Shown: piece by piece, positions 27,690 through 40,744 of the stretch
How the letters are laid out: each line of letters starts with the position of its first letter
Position numbering within the stretch: the stretch's first letter is position 1
DNA from: Cordia subcordata
Lineage: Eukaryota > Streptophyta > Magnoliopsida > Boraginales > Cordiaceae
Assembly (NCBI GenBank): GCA_028554755.1
Contig: JAPTOF010000012.1
Span: 3,761,001 to 3,825,000, forward strand
Direction of reading: 5' to 3'
Length of the DNA: 64,000 nucleotides
Position numbers and translations under genes: made by a program
Notes under the pieces: model-generated
Database searches by the model: none
Seen by the model: the letters and a program-made list of their open reading frames with translations, nothing else
What the model was told of the DNA's origin: nothing

Positions 27690-29860
27690 GATATCTTGAG
27701 GCCTGTGCTTCGCACGGATTAATATTTGAATTTTATTTCTTAATTTGAGAAAAGAACATATTCTCAAAATGCTCCACATGTATCAGTCTTACAATTTTAT
27801 TTCTTATTTTAAGAGAAGAGAAGAGTATAATTCTCAAAAATTCAAAAATATTTGATCATGTAACGAAATTTGAAGTAGTTTAAACAGAAAAATTTTACAA
27901 TATTTACAACAAGTATCTCCAACTTCAAATTCTCTAAGACGCTCTCTTGAATGGTTTGCATAATCTCAAATAATTTGCCCCAGATAAATTATGATATTCT
28001 CAATATCTGAACTCTCTCTACTATATGAAAGTACAAATACTAGAACTATACAAAATTATATGTTCTAACTAACTACATGCTTTTTGGTGTATTGTATACC
28101 TTGCTAAAAACCACTATATATATGTATTAAAAGATATCAAGCCTTCAATATCACATTCATGATTGAATTTCAAGAGTTGTAAAATCTCAAAATAATAACC
28201 CAAGATTATGGAGAAATTTCAAAGGTCTCATAACCCTTTGGAATTAATATCCAAGTCAATAAGGAGGCCAAAGGTCGCAAAATAATAATGAAAAAATCTT
28301 TAATTTCTCATTCATTTCCAACATATATAATATTATAGATTATAGATTATATATCATATAAATAATAGATTTAGGACTTACTTTGATATAATTTTGGGTG
28401 TAATAAATAGTCATGTATAATTAGTTGACCCACTATCTAAACTATATGATAAGGTCTTACAAAATTAAAATCATTAGATCTCCAAAGTGCATGGATCTAT
28501 TAAAACTTTTTGTTTGTTTTATACCTTTCTATAAAAATTCTTTAAATTTGATATGATGTATGAATTATTTTCTTATGATGACTTGAAAATATTCACATAT
28601 TTTATTTAATAAATATTTAAAATCAGAGAAGATAATTATGCTACATTATTTAAGTGATATATTATTAAAAATTTAACAATAGAAATTAAATTGAATATTT
28701 TTTAAAATAATTGAAATTGATTTAGATATTTTGAAACAATGACAATTAATTTGGGAAAAAAGAAAGAAGAAAATAGTGGAAATTGTAGCAATGTTTTTTT
28801 TAATTTTTTGTCTTAAGTGGTAATTACTTCATAAATAAATTAACAAAAATGAATCATAAAGACATGACATGTGGCACCGCTTAAAACATGAATGTTATAA
28901 GCCTATGACATTAAAAAATATGAGATATAACTTTATAACTATTATTATATATAGATATGTCGATACAGATATTATATAGATTTTTTTTTTGTTCTCTTTC
29001 TTTTTGTTTGACTATATTAATCAACTATTTTATCATGTTTAATATGTAACTTAAATGATGTAATAATTTTTTTAAAAAAAATTGAATATTGATGACTTTT
29101 GCATTTTGCAAATCACACTTGCAAATGTACATAAATAGATATATAGATATAGATATTATATAGATTTCTTCTTCTTCTTTTTTTTTGGTTCTCTTTCTTT
29201 TCATTTAATTATATTAATCAACTATTTTATCATGTTTAATATGTAACTTAAATGATGTAATAGTTTTTTTTTTAAAAAAATTGAATATTGATGATAATTG
29301 TATTTTGCAAATCACACTTGCAAGAGTACTCTCTTTGTGAGCTTATGTGGTACTTTAAGAAGAGTTTATGTGGCATCTAAGGAAGATCATATGTGGCATC
29401 CAAACAAGAACTTATACATAGGAGGACTTTATGTGGCGTTCGAAGTCGCTTAACTTTACTTGAGGTATAACTTTATATAGATAGTATAAATAGATATATA
29501 GATATAAATGTATTTATAATAATCTACAACCCGTACAAAATCGAATGATTAAAAAAAAGGATATTTTTCATTATTGCTTGGCTTATATGTCATCCCCTAC
29601 TTGGATTCAATTCTTTATATAATATTTCAACTATTATATTATCTTTAATATAAAATTTAAATGACGTAATAATCTTTTTTTATATTTAAATATTGATGAC
29701 AATTACAAGAATACTCTCTCTTTTATAAACTTATGTGGTATCTAAAGAGAAGCTTATGTGGCTTATAAAGAGGAGTTTATGTGGCATTCAAAGAGCTCCT
29801 AAGTTCTCTTGAGTATAACTTTATATAATATATATATAGTATAAATAGTATCAATTGGCT
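27690..29860. mobile_element. Possible Helitron-like or other AT-rich repeat region
   Basis: It begins near TCTTGAGGCC followed by the small hairpin CTGTGCTTCGCACGG, a feature I associate with some plant Helitron ends. The interior is non-coding. From 28979 to about 29850 a unit of about 200-450 bp is present in three drifted copies. Each carries TCAACTATTTTATCATGTTTAA or its relic, AATTGAATATTGATGA, and clusters of TTATGTGGCATC. No Rep/helicase frame and no clear CTRR end were found, so the class is uncertain. Confidence 0.3.
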
Positions 29861-30786
29861 TGTTTTGCCACCTCCACAAAAAGTGATGCATGGTGAAAGT
29901 GGGGCTGCATCACCAATCTTTCTTGAAGCATAGTAACTATTTTGTCTGAAATTATTTAATGAAATCAACGAAAGTTGATATATGAGAGAAGTGTTGATAT
30001 GAGAGGATTTTAATTCGATAAATAATTTCCTAATTTCTCGTCAAACTTATCTGCTAAGTCGTAGTTTGTCCATTTCTATGAAAATCTTCCTACAAACAGG
30101 CGGAGGATCTCCAAAAAAAAAAAAAGAAGAAGACATCTAGGGGTCATTTGAATTGACTTTTTTTTTTTTAAGTTTTTTAACAATTAAAAAAAAGTCCTTT
30201 TATGAGAAGCTCAAAATTTTAATTTTTTAAAAAAATTGTATTTGAGTTTTTCTTTTAAAAATTTAGATTTTACTAAAGACAAGACAAATAATTATTATAA
30301 AAATAACGTACCTTTCTTTAAAAAATAGTCCGAAGAAGCCTTAGACATGCAATGATCCGTGTCTGTTTTATCGAGGTTTATATATCCATTGTGAACGTGG
30401 TGAAACCTTTTTGAACATTTCTGAAGCGTTTTTGAACTTTTGTCAGTAAGTTTCGATGATTACATGATATAATGGAGAAAGAACGATGCACGTGTACCCA
30501 ATAGTAAATCGGAACTCTTTTGTGTATCTTTAAAAAGTGACAATGTTAGATGTCATTTTAATTTTATTACTCAAATATCATATTCAATATGTATACTTAC
30601 TTAGCATGATAAAAGAAGAGAGAAAAATTAAAAAAAAATTTCTCAAATTAGTGCGGTAGTATTTCGTACTTTACAAGGCTTTACTTTATTCTTGTATCAA
30701 ACATCAAATATAGTTATAAATTTGTTTGCATAAAAAAAGGAATCTTTCAATATCAAAAAAATTCAGTAAAAGAAGTATATTGACTT
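29861..30786. other. Intergenic DNA downstream of CYP72A copy 2
   Basis: It is AT-rich. Around 30137-30340 the sequence GTCATTTGAATTGACTTTTTT begins a T/A-rich foldback similar to the one at 23752. The last ~150 bases are the likely 3' UTR of the minus-strand P450. No gene was recognised. Confidence 0.35.
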
Positions 30787-33700
30787 TCAAGTTCTAAGTT
30801 TGCGCAAGATCAAGTGAGCACCATGCTGAGGCTGAAGGAGTCCCATAATGTAAGGAGCATGAGCGTAGGATGGCGATATGTCAAAGGAAAAGTGTCGCAG
30901 AATCATCGACAACGTTAATTTGGCTTCCAACAAGGCGAAGTGCTGTCCGATGCATATCCGAGGCCCCCATCCAAATGGAAAATACACGACCTTGCCATTC
31001 GTCGCTTTCGCCACTCCTTCACTGAATCTCTCCGGCCTGAACTCTTTCGCATCTGCACCCCATATCTCAGCGTCATGATGCAGAAAGATTGATGGCATTT
31101 CCATCTGCACTCCAGGAGGTAGAAATAGTTTTCCTAACTTGGTGTCTTCAAGAGTTATTCGACTAAATATGGTAACAGGTGGGTATAGTCTCAAAACCTC
31201 GTACAAAATCATAGTAACCTGTCACCAAAGATCTCATGAGATTTATAGCAAAATTAAAAACTTTTCCCCATGCACGGATTTTACTTTGTTTTTGTCTATA
31301 AATTTCAAATCTCATTATACTCGTTTTGTCAGTGACATTAAAAATTTATTTCATAGAATTACTCGACACAAATCATTGGCAATATATTTATCAATTAAAT
31401 TTTATTAATAGATAATAAATGAGGAAAAGATGACTAACTTATCTAATAATCTAGATGTAACATTTTGAACTAATGAACTCAATATTGTCATTGACTTTTC
31501 ATACAACCTACATCCTGTGTACTTTATTTAGATTTAACATATTTTATATTATATAAGTGATCATCATATGCAAATTATCAAATATCAATCTAAGTGAATA
31601 AATGTATTCAGTTATTGAATTAAACTCAATAACGTATACATAGTATCTGATATAGTAATATATATTCACATATATATATGTGTGTGTGTGTGCATGCGCG
31701 CGCGTGTATATATACATATACATATATATACATACATACACACACACATATATATATGTATATATATATATATGTATATGAACCAATATCTAACAAAATT
31801 AACAAAAAGATTTAATTAAGTAATATTTTATACTAGCTTCCCAAGCTCTCATCTACTTAAAAAGTTGACGTGTCAATTTTTGGTGACATTCTTTGGGCTT
31901 TAGGCACTATTCGGCAGCGCAAAGAAGGAGCTTCTCAACTAATTTTCAGTATTTTATTAAGCCAAAACACTACTCCTCCTTAGTTGTTTGATAAAAACAA
32001 CTTCTCTTATTAGTTTTTAGTGCTTAAATTAGATTTTGTTAAAAGCTAAACAATTTAGCATTTCAGGTAATTTTTAGCTTTTCATTTTTTTAGGGAAATT
32101 CTACCCTTTCCTTATTTTTTTAAGCAAATTTACTCTTTCTCCTATCTTTGTCTATAATTTTACTATTTTCTTTACAAATATAAATAAAAAACAGCATAAA
32201 AATTTATACTATCTACATCAACACATACTAAAAAGTATAAGTCTTATTAGTCCCTATATCTCTTTTGAAAAAATAAAATTTGAATCTATTAAAATTAGTT
32301 TTTGTAATACTGATACAAGTGCTTATAAAAAAAAGTTATATTTTAATATTAAATATTATTATAAAAAGTAAATATTCAATTATAAAATAATTATCTTATG
32401 TCAATAAATATAACAATAATAATAACAACAACAACAATAGCAATAATAATAATAACAACAACAACATTATACCAATGTTCTTTTATATCATTTTACATTC
32501 ATTATCTAATCAAAAAGCTAATTTTATTGAATATATTTTGTTCAATCAGCTAGCTAAATATCTATCAGCTAATAGTCAAAATATAACAGTTACCAACTAA
32601 TCAAACGACTATGAGCTACCCTAACATTTAATTGTGCCGAACAAGCCCTTTGTATATTTATTGATAGGTTGTAGCTTTTTTAGGAAAACTTAAAGTGGAG
32701 ATGATACATTTGTTCACTAAAATTCACATTATTTTCCAAGACTTCTATGATTATTAGCCGAATTTAATAAAATACTTAGCAGAATGGAAAATACGCAAAT
32801 ACCCACATGTAAATTGGGAAGTTCGATAAGGTTCCTCTATCTATCAAAGTTTAACAAAGATACATCAAGTAGGGACAATACTTACAATTTTCAGCTGATT
32901 TAATTCATCGTAACTTGGTTTCTCATATCCAAAGTTTTCCAAAACCTCTTCTCTTGCGCGTGCTTGCCACTCAGGGTGTTTACTCAATAAAACCATTGTC
33001 CACAGAAGTAAGATTGAGGTAGTTTCTTGCCCAGCAAAATAGAATAGTTTGCACTCTTCTATGACTTCTCCAATGCTCATGCCAGAACTTCTTTTCCCAT
33101 GTTCTTCAATCTCTTTGAAATTGGATTCCAATAAGATGTCCAATAAGTCATCGCTTCTCGCTTTCCCTGCTTTCATCGACTCAACTCTTTTATCAATAAT
33201 ACATTTAACCAAAGCGTTAACTTCTTTTCTAATTGCCTTCATTCTTCTGTTCCTCTTAGTTGGTAAAATCCTGCAAATGGATCATATATAACTTGAAACG
33301 GAAGCCGAGAATGATGAAACAACGCTACGAACTTTAACTTCGCTAGTTTGATATTTGTAGGGTATGGCCCGTATTTTGAATGGATGTCTTAGAGATATGA
33401 ATTTTAAGAATTCTAGTTCTGGCCAAATTAAGAGTCCTTTTTCTATAGGATTAATCTCTTCTCATTTTCCAGAAATACTAGCTTAGCTTATCGTGTAAAG
33501 CGCGAGACAAAGAAAGCGTGAGACAGAGATAGAGCGTTAGACAAAGAGCGAGACCTTGAGTGAGGAGAGCTTGAGAGGTGAGGGCTCTCAAGCTCGATCG
33601 AGCCCTTTGTCCGTTTCATAGTGGAATTGTCTGTCTATCCGTAGATATAAGCGAAAGGCTTAATCATGTTAAATAGTGCGTGTCTATCGTGTTTATCTTT

Positions 33701-36700
33701 CTCTTTTGTTTATTCTTCATTCCAACACCTCAATTCCCAACAAAATTTAAATCAACAAATTATGATCACAAAGTTCTAGTCTCCAGCAACGAATTAAATA
33801 AGAGGAGCATGGACAAAAAAGGATTAGAAACATATGATCTCACCTCTGTCCAGGAACATAAGCCGACCTTAAAGCCTCTACAACATGCGTAGCCTGTTCT
33901 CTTTGCAGTTCAAATATCTTCCGTCCTTCTTCATAGTTGCTGCCAAATGCTGTGCGCGAAATCGCATCGCTACTCAGCGTTTGAAGGTAAGGCCAAATGT
34001 CCAACTCACACGATCCATTCGACGAAACATTGTCCTCCCATTTGCTTAACATCTCAGAACAACACGTATAAAAAGCCGGAAGCATATGCTTGACAGAAGA
34101 AATTGTTTCAAAGAAAACTTCATTAGCAGCAAGAATATCTCAGCTTCAGTTTCATTACCAGTGTTGATAAAAATTGCAGCAATATCAAAGAGTACCTTCA
34201 ATCTCCCCTGATGGAAAGCTGGATTTATGATTTTTCTATGCTTTGCCCATTTATCTGCCTCATACCTTACTAGTCCTTCAGAAAGAAGTTTCAAAAGTGG
34301 ATTGCTCTGAGGCTTCTGAAACTTATAATTCTTAGAAAGGACTTCTTTGATAAGTTCAGGTTCCGTGATGAGCACTGCTGGTCTTGGCCCTGCCCATGTG
34401 AAGGAGTTTTTGCCTGCGGATTGCGATTAAATTGGATTAACTATAAACCTATATATAACACATTTAGTTTATAAAGAAAGCATTTGGAAAAAAATCGACC
34501 AATAACGTGGCTCTGGGTTCGAATCCCATGGGGTGGGGGTCAAAAAACAAGAAAAAGAAAAACAAAGCACTCGGAACCAATATGATAGTTTCGGTCCCAA
34601 GAGATCAACTTATCCTCTTTCCTTTTTCTATTTTTCATCACAAAACCTTAATTACTCTAGTTCCTGATTAACTTTCACTCCGGATCCTTTATTCACAATA
34701 ATTCCTAAAAATTAAAACCATAGCGGGGAAAATTTAATTACATGCCCAATAAAGATTCAATTAATGCAGTTAAACATTCAAATGTTTCGAATTTTATGCA
34801 AATAGCACATCAGCCTAAAAAAGGACTCAATAGTACAGTAAGCATTCATCTTTTTATATGTCCAAAGTATTGAAACTAAATATTGAAGCAAATTAAAGCC
34901 ATTAGTTTGAGCTTCACACAAATTTCAAGGTTGTCAACTCAAGAAACTAAAACCCAAAACCCTTGAATGAGATTGAAGATATTTCATTATCTTGAGGGCT
35001 TGTTTAGTATCATCACTGTTTTGATTTTCTGTTTTTGTTGATCAAAATTTGAAAATCAGTTTATTTGTTTCCGTTTTTGTTTTCTGGAAAAACTGAAATC
35101 AACAACTTAATTTTGCAACTTTGATAAATAAGAAAAAGTGGTTTTCTCAAGTTGTGACAATAGGTTTTCAAAACTTTTATTCACTTTGTGGTGAATACCT
35201 TTCAGAATTATCTTTTCAAAATTAATACAAACTCATTATTTTTTTGAAAAACAATTATTAAAATTAAAATTACTTAAAAAGTATCTTAAAAATATTTTTC
35301 AAAAAATATTTTTAAAATAAAAATAATTTTATAAAAAGAAGATTTTAAAAATAATTAAAAATATTTTAAAAATAATTTTAGTAAATTAAAAATAAATAAT
35401 TTTAATTTAGAAATATTTTCTAAAGATAATTTTAATAAATTAAAATTTATTTTAATAAATTTAGTATTTTAAAATAATTTTAATAAATTAAAAACCTTTA
35501 AATATTATTTGATAAATTAAAATTATTTTTAAAAAATAACTATTCTTATAATTAATTTTTTAAAATAATTATTAAAAATATTTTTAGAAACCTTTTAAAA
35601 AATAAATTAAAATTTTAAAGTTTCAAAAAATGAAAATAAAAATATAGTCTCAAACTAATTAAAATTATTTTTTAAATTATAATCTTAAAGAAAAGAAATT
35701 AATTTTAAAATATTCTCATTATTCTTTTACAAATTATTCTAAAATATTTTTATGTGTTCTATTTAACACAAAATACTAAAATGAAAAATAAGAGACAAAA
35801 ATAGTTTGTAAACTATGGACAACCAAAATTGTTTTTGGTTTTTTGCTTATAGATTCTATAATTTAACCAAATGCATTTACAGTTTCTGTTTCCAATTGTT
35901 GTTGACAATTTTTTGTTTATGATTCGAATTTTATTTTTTTAATTTTTTTACAGCGCAAACGAGCCTTAATTATTTCAGATGTGTTTTTAGTAAACTAAAG
36001 CCTCAAGATCAAGTACTTGTAGGCAATATAGAATGAAAAGTACTTACCTGCTTTAAAGATCTCATTGGATTGGTTTTTTTTTTTTTTAAGAAAACAATAC
36101 TGCTTTTTTGAAAAAAGTACATCTTTTTTTGAGATAACTGTTTAACTTAGCTTTTAGAAAAGTCAAAACTATAAAAAAAAATTTCAAATGCAACTTGTTT
36201 ATAAATTAGAACTTTTAGCTTCTCAAAAAATTAAATACTTTTTTCAAAAATTATTAAAAGAGTATTTTTAGGGAAAAAATAAATCCAAACAAGTCCTAAG
36301 TTTTCGCTTAAATGTCCAATTGTGACAAGAAAAGTTAAAAGTGTATCAATCAACCTAATTAAGACTTGAAAAGTTAAAAGTGTATTAATCAAAGTTTGTC
36401 AATCAAATGAATAAATTAAGAAGCAAACATTATCTGACACATACCATATTTCTCCACAGTTGTAACGAGGAAGGGACTCACTCGTGGAACGATATCATCA
36501 GAAAGCTTGATTGGGTTGGAAATGGCTTCTCCAATCATCTTTTTCATCTCTTTCATGTCTCCAAACAATACCCTATATGCGTTCCCATTCAAACCTTGCT
36601 TTCTGAGGACCCTCTCCAGCTTCTTAGGCCTCAACCACACCCAATCCAACACTCTCCATGCCAATATAAAGAAACCCCCAAAACATGCTGCAATTAAGTA

Positions 36701-36709
36701 GCTTAACAT
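30787..36709 (-). CDS. Cytochrome P450 CYP72A family, copy 2 (complete, five exons)
   Basis: Minus-strand exons are 36709-36445, 34413-34196, 34088-33844, 33270-32886 and 31218-30787. All introns are GT-AG with the same phases as copy 1, giving 514 residues. The membrane anchor is [24 protein letters not shown] is at 322-327, the K-helix motif is EVLR, then PERF, and the heme loop [12 protein letters not shown] has Cys460. Exon 5 is two codons longer at its 3' end than in copies 1 and 3. It should be an active ER-bound monooxygenase; the substrate is unknown. Introns 1 (2.0 kb) and 4 (1.7 kb) are enlarged by AT-rich repeats and microsatellites. It lies about 8.3 kb from copy 1 and 10 kb from copy 3, same strand. 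Confidence 0.95.
31660..31780. repeat. Compound (TA)/(TG)/(CA) microsatellite in intron 4 of CYP72A copy 2
   Basis: Runs of ATATAT, TGTGTG, GCGCGC and then ACACAC and TATATA form a roughly palindromic alternating purine-pyrimidine tract, with potential for cruciform or Z-DNA. A separate AAC/AAT trinucleotide tract lies at 32408-32466. Confidence 0.85.
33490..33560. repeat. Short tandem repeat GCGAGACAAAGA in intron 3 of CYP72A copy 2
   Basis: AAAGCGCGAGACAAAG, AAAGCGTGAGACAGAG, AGAGCGTTAGACAAAG and AGCGAGACC follow one another with a period of about 17 bp. This purine-rich, comparatively GC-rich tract stands out from the AT-rich intron. Confidence 0.75.
34996..35967. mobile_element. Candidate AT-rich foldback element in intron 1 of CYP72A copy 2
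   Basis: The left end GGGCTTGTTTAGTA and the reverse complement of the right end, AAGGCTCGTTTGCGCTG, resemble each other. The interior (35170-35780) is almost pure A/T with recurring TTTTAAAATAATTTTAATAAATT words. The target duplication is unclear. A second T-rich foldback with GGATTGGTTTTTTT and AAATAAATCCAAAC ends lies at 36067-36292. Confidence 0.35.
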
Positions 36710-37854
36710 CTCCTTTTTAGAATTACTAATCGATGAATTATGCTTGAGAAAAAAATGGATGCATAGAAATTAAACACCCCAGTTTTTGAAGATCAAGAAT
36801 TTACAATGGTGTCAACACAGGAGAAAAGCTTGCAGACGAAAAATCAATCACAAGATACATTGTATGCGTTAGTTCGTTGAATGGAGTCAGTAGTGTGTCA
36901 TCATCAAAGGCAGCGAGAAAGGTCCGCCAAGTTGTTTTCTTTTCACATGTTTTGGTCTGGCCTACTAAATTGTCGATGGTTTAATTTGGTTTGGTTTATA
37001 TTGATTTTTTCCAAGTCTCTTTCGAGGACTATAAATGAGTCTTTTGTCTGTCAGACACAGTATTGAGAAACAAATATATCGACTGATTGATTGGTGTGTT
37101 AAGTTTGAATACGTCTTTGAAATTTGGACCTTTGATGCCTCTCCACGATGAATATAAGGGAGTTTCCCGTAAGAAAGTTAATTATTGTTAGAGACAGAAA
37201 CACGTGTATTGTGAACAAATATATATGTTAATTGGCTGGTTAATATCACTTTGAATAAGTCTCTCTTGGATCTTTAATCAGACACCCAATCCTGACATTG
37301 CACTCTTTGAGCAAAATAAAAGGCGTGTGACGTAATTTAGAAAAATTACCACATAACTAGCCTCGGCCTTTTATATAGAAAATTTTTTTTAACACTTTTT
37401 GAAAAAATTAAATTATTTTTTTTCCAAAATTTTACCTTTAAATTGTCTTAAAATCAAGCCAGATTTTTATTACAAAATACACTTTTCTAAAAAGAGCATT
37501 TTTGACGAAGAAAAGCCCATAGACGTGTTAATTTTTTTTTTTGAATGGAGGTGATCTATGCCATGACGCATTTACAATTGTTATATGTGCTTCGTGCTAT
37601 TTATGTACCATGTGGCAATGATCCCAAGGAGCCATGCAGAGAGACAATGATGCACGTGAGTCCAAAGTCATACTAACAATTGATAGAATTATAGAATAAA
37701 AATTTGTGGCCAAAAATGACCAAAATGGGGATAAATTCGTAATTTTAACATTTTGTGGTCTATTTTATCCTTAATGAGAAAAAGTAAAATTTTTAATTTG
37801 AAATAAACCTTTTATTTCTCTTTCATCATTAAATATCCAACCACTAACAAGCAT
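36710..37854. other. 5' flank of CYP72A copy 2
   Basis: This is the presumed promoter region of the minus-strand gene. Apart from AT-rich sequence and a few short open frames without family signature, nothing specific was recognised. The flank does not obviously share the duplicated promoter block of copies 1 and 3. Confidence 0.35.
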
Positions 37855-38828
37855 GAAAAATTTTTATTTTTAACCCTATTTTTTTAAATGCTTCCAAAAT
37901 TAACCCACTTTTTAAGACATTTGCAAAAATAGACTTTTTGAACTTCCGAAGTTCGAATTAGAACTTCAAAAGTTCGATTATATTATTTTTTGACACTATT
38001 AAAAAAAAAATTAACACGTCTATTTCAAACTTTCAGAATTCGAAATCGAACTTTGAGAGTACAATTTCGAACTGTGAAAGTTCGATATGAAACAAGGGGC
38101 GTATATTTCGAACTTTCACCATTCGATTTCGAACCCTGAACGTTCGATATGCAACAAGGGGCCCAACAGATGATGCATATGGAAGCCAAAACTCGCATGC
38201 ATTGATGTGATGGGTTCTTTTTCTGGATGGATAGGTTAATCAAGAGGATAAAGGTCACGAGGAAGCCTGATTGAAATAAGCTGAATGAAGAAACGGATAT
38301 CATCATCTGTCAAATCTTGACAAAAGTTCGAAGCGTCTTGGAGGACAATAATAACCTGGATATACTAACAATTGAAGATGATGATGATAATGTGGGTGGC
38401 AATGTCATATTGTTATACCGCCATTGGTATTAATTAATAACAGAAATTAAAGAAGCTTTCTCATATGGTTTTAATATTTGGCTTTAATGTTTTGCTGTAA
38501 TATCATCATTTGTCAAATTTTGATGAAAGTTCGAAGCGAACTTCCAAATTTCAAAAACAAATTTTTAAAGTTCGAAATACTTGTTAATTTTTTTTTGAAA
38601 GTTTGGAAAGAAAACAAAATCGAACTTTGAAAATTCAATTTCGAACTTTGAAAGTTCAAAACATACGTGTTAATTTTTTTTTTGAATAGCGTAAAAAAAT
38701 AATATAATCGAACTTCTGAAGTTCGATATCGAATTTCGAAAGTTCGAAAAGTCTATGTTTGTAAACGTCTTAAAAAATGGGTTAATTTTGGAAGCAATCA
38801 AAAAAATAAGGTTAAAAAGAAAAATTTT
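37855..38828. mobile_element. Long-terminal-inverted-repeat element (possible MULE) filled with GAACTT/AAGTTC palindromes
   Basis: The arms are about 37855-38070 and 38600-38828. The right arm, reverse complemented, matches the left through AACCCTATTTTTTT, GCTTCCAAAATTAACCCA, GAAGTTCGATTATATTATTTTTT and AAAAAAAAATTAACACGT. By eye identity is around 80-85%. Both arms and the adjacent interior carry many copies of CGAACTT(T/C) and its complement. Arms over 200 bp suggest a Mutator-like element. The flanks AACAAGCAT and AACAATTAT share seven of nine bases, but the right one sits two bases beyond the arm, so the duplication is unproven. The unique core (about 38160-38500) includes a 36-codon minus-strand frame of unknown origin. 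Confidence 0.7.
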
Positions 38829-39436
38829 CCCAACAATTATATCATTTCCAATGAATTGACCAATACACATTATTATTTCTAATAAATTGACTAACATGTG
38901 TGTGTATATATACACTAGACAAAATAGATAGAAGTCAAACCAGCTACCAAAAAGCTACTTGTAAAACCAGATACATATTGCCAAGACAATAAGTTAGCCT
39001 AGAACTTGTTGGACGTTGTTTCTCATCAATATTTTATAGATACACTCAAATTAATTTTTATTATCTAAAAAATATTCATGTTTTTTTAAAAAATTTTATT
39101 TTTTTAATTAGTGCCCATCCAATTAATGAAAATGAATAATAAAAAGAAAAATTAATTTGAATAAATTTATAAAATATTAAGAATTAATATGAATATTTTA
39201 AAATAATATGGACTAATTAAATTATGTGCGTGAAACATTTAGGACAAATTGAACATTTAAATGGTTACATCAATGTTATTACTCATGATCTTATTTATAG
39301 TTAGTTTTTTTAGTTTGTCGATGAAGCATTATTCATCATATAAAACACTAAAAATGAAAAAAGATTCCGCTTGGATCCACAATTTTAATATAGTTTGCCT
39401 TTAGATTGATCGTATATATTCCGGCTTTATTGGACA

Positions 39437-40070
39437 GTTAATATGATGTCTCACCTCGTAATGCTTCTTGAAAAATGATGTGGCATTTTCTAAAACTTTT
39501 TAAGTTTTTAGGTATAATTTTATTAATTTATTAATAGTACTATATAAATACTTTATAATTTTATTTATAGCATATATATATATATCAATTTTATAATTTT
39601 ATTTTTTACATTTTTGTTTCTATTTTTTTTGTTTTTATTAGTAATTAATAAAACGTAACCAATAAAAATTAAGAACTACTGATTCTGTCTCAAATTAAGA
39701 GATATTAAGACGATGCAACACCTTTGGAAACTTCTTACAGATACTTATTTTTGTATTTTTACTTTTCTCTAAATATTCTATAAACGTAATCTTGTGTATT
39801 TTTTTCATTTTAGACGTTCTATAAACATGTTTTTTTTTTAATGTTTTGTATTTTTTATATTTGTTAGTGAGTGATCATTAAAAGCGAAGCCCACAAAATT
39901 AAAAATCACTCCTATGGCCTCAAATTAGATGATAGTTAATATGATGTCTCACCTCATAATGCTTCTTAAAAAATGATGTGGCATCTTCTAAAACCTTTTA
40001 AATTTTTTAGGTATAATTTATTAATAGTATTGTATAAATAGTTTATAATTTTATTAATAGTGCTATATAA
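39437..40070. repeat. Direct repeat of about 140 bp, copies 494 bp apart
   Basis: The sequence from TTAATATGATGTCTCACCTC through AATGCTTCTT, AATGATGTGGCAT and GGTATAATTT to the ACTATATAAATA region occurs at about 39437-39580 and again at about 39931-40070. The intervening DNA is AT-rich and non-coding. Confidence 0.75.
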
Positions 40071-40744
40071 ATATTGATCTATAGATAATCAAGGAATTAG
40101 TGTTAATGAGATTTTTCTAGAATCTAATATTGCCCACATTGACCAAACTAGATGGGATTCAAAGGGTCAAATGACTCCCTTGTATTTGATAAATCGTCAT
40201 AATTATTTGTAATTTTAAATATTTTTTAATTAACTTATGTGTATGACCCATCTTAAGTTATAAAGGGTCCCTTAAGATTTCACATTTGATGTTTCATTAA
40301 AGATAAATGAAAAAGATGTGGTTCTCAGTTAAACAACAAAAATATATTCTTATACTTATAATTTAATAAAGTTAGACTTGCAAAATCAATGAATTAACTC
40401 ATAAATTAATTTTACAAACAATAAAATATATAGATAATTTAATAATAATTGATAAACTAACCATCTTTACTCTTTTGACTCTTTTACTTTTATAAAATTT
40501 TATTATTGTTCTCTCTCTAACTATGCAACTAAAACTTTCAAGAGCAAGAAAAACTCTTTTATTTGCTAGAGAGATATATTTTATGTTACATTGTAATGTT
40601 TAACTTTTTGACCCCTCTTAATCAAGGTTTTGGTTCCGCCCTGATTGTTCATTTTGAAAATTTTCATGCCTAAATTCGTCAACTAATTTGTTAGTGGAAT
40701 GTTGTGACACACAAGAGTTTGCTTGTCCATATAATATTGTAATT

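Noticed and set aside
31892..32648. Possible Tourist-like element with GGCACTATTCGGCA and TGCCGAACAAGCC ends in intron 4 of CYP72A copy 2
   Set aside because: The inverted ends are suggestive, but no TTA/TAA duplication was found and the limits are unclear.
34500..34550. GGGTTCGAATCCC, a perfect polymerase III B-box word
   Set aside because: No cloverleaf, acceptor stem or A box in place; at most a tRNA or SINE scrap in intron 1 of CYP72A copy 2.
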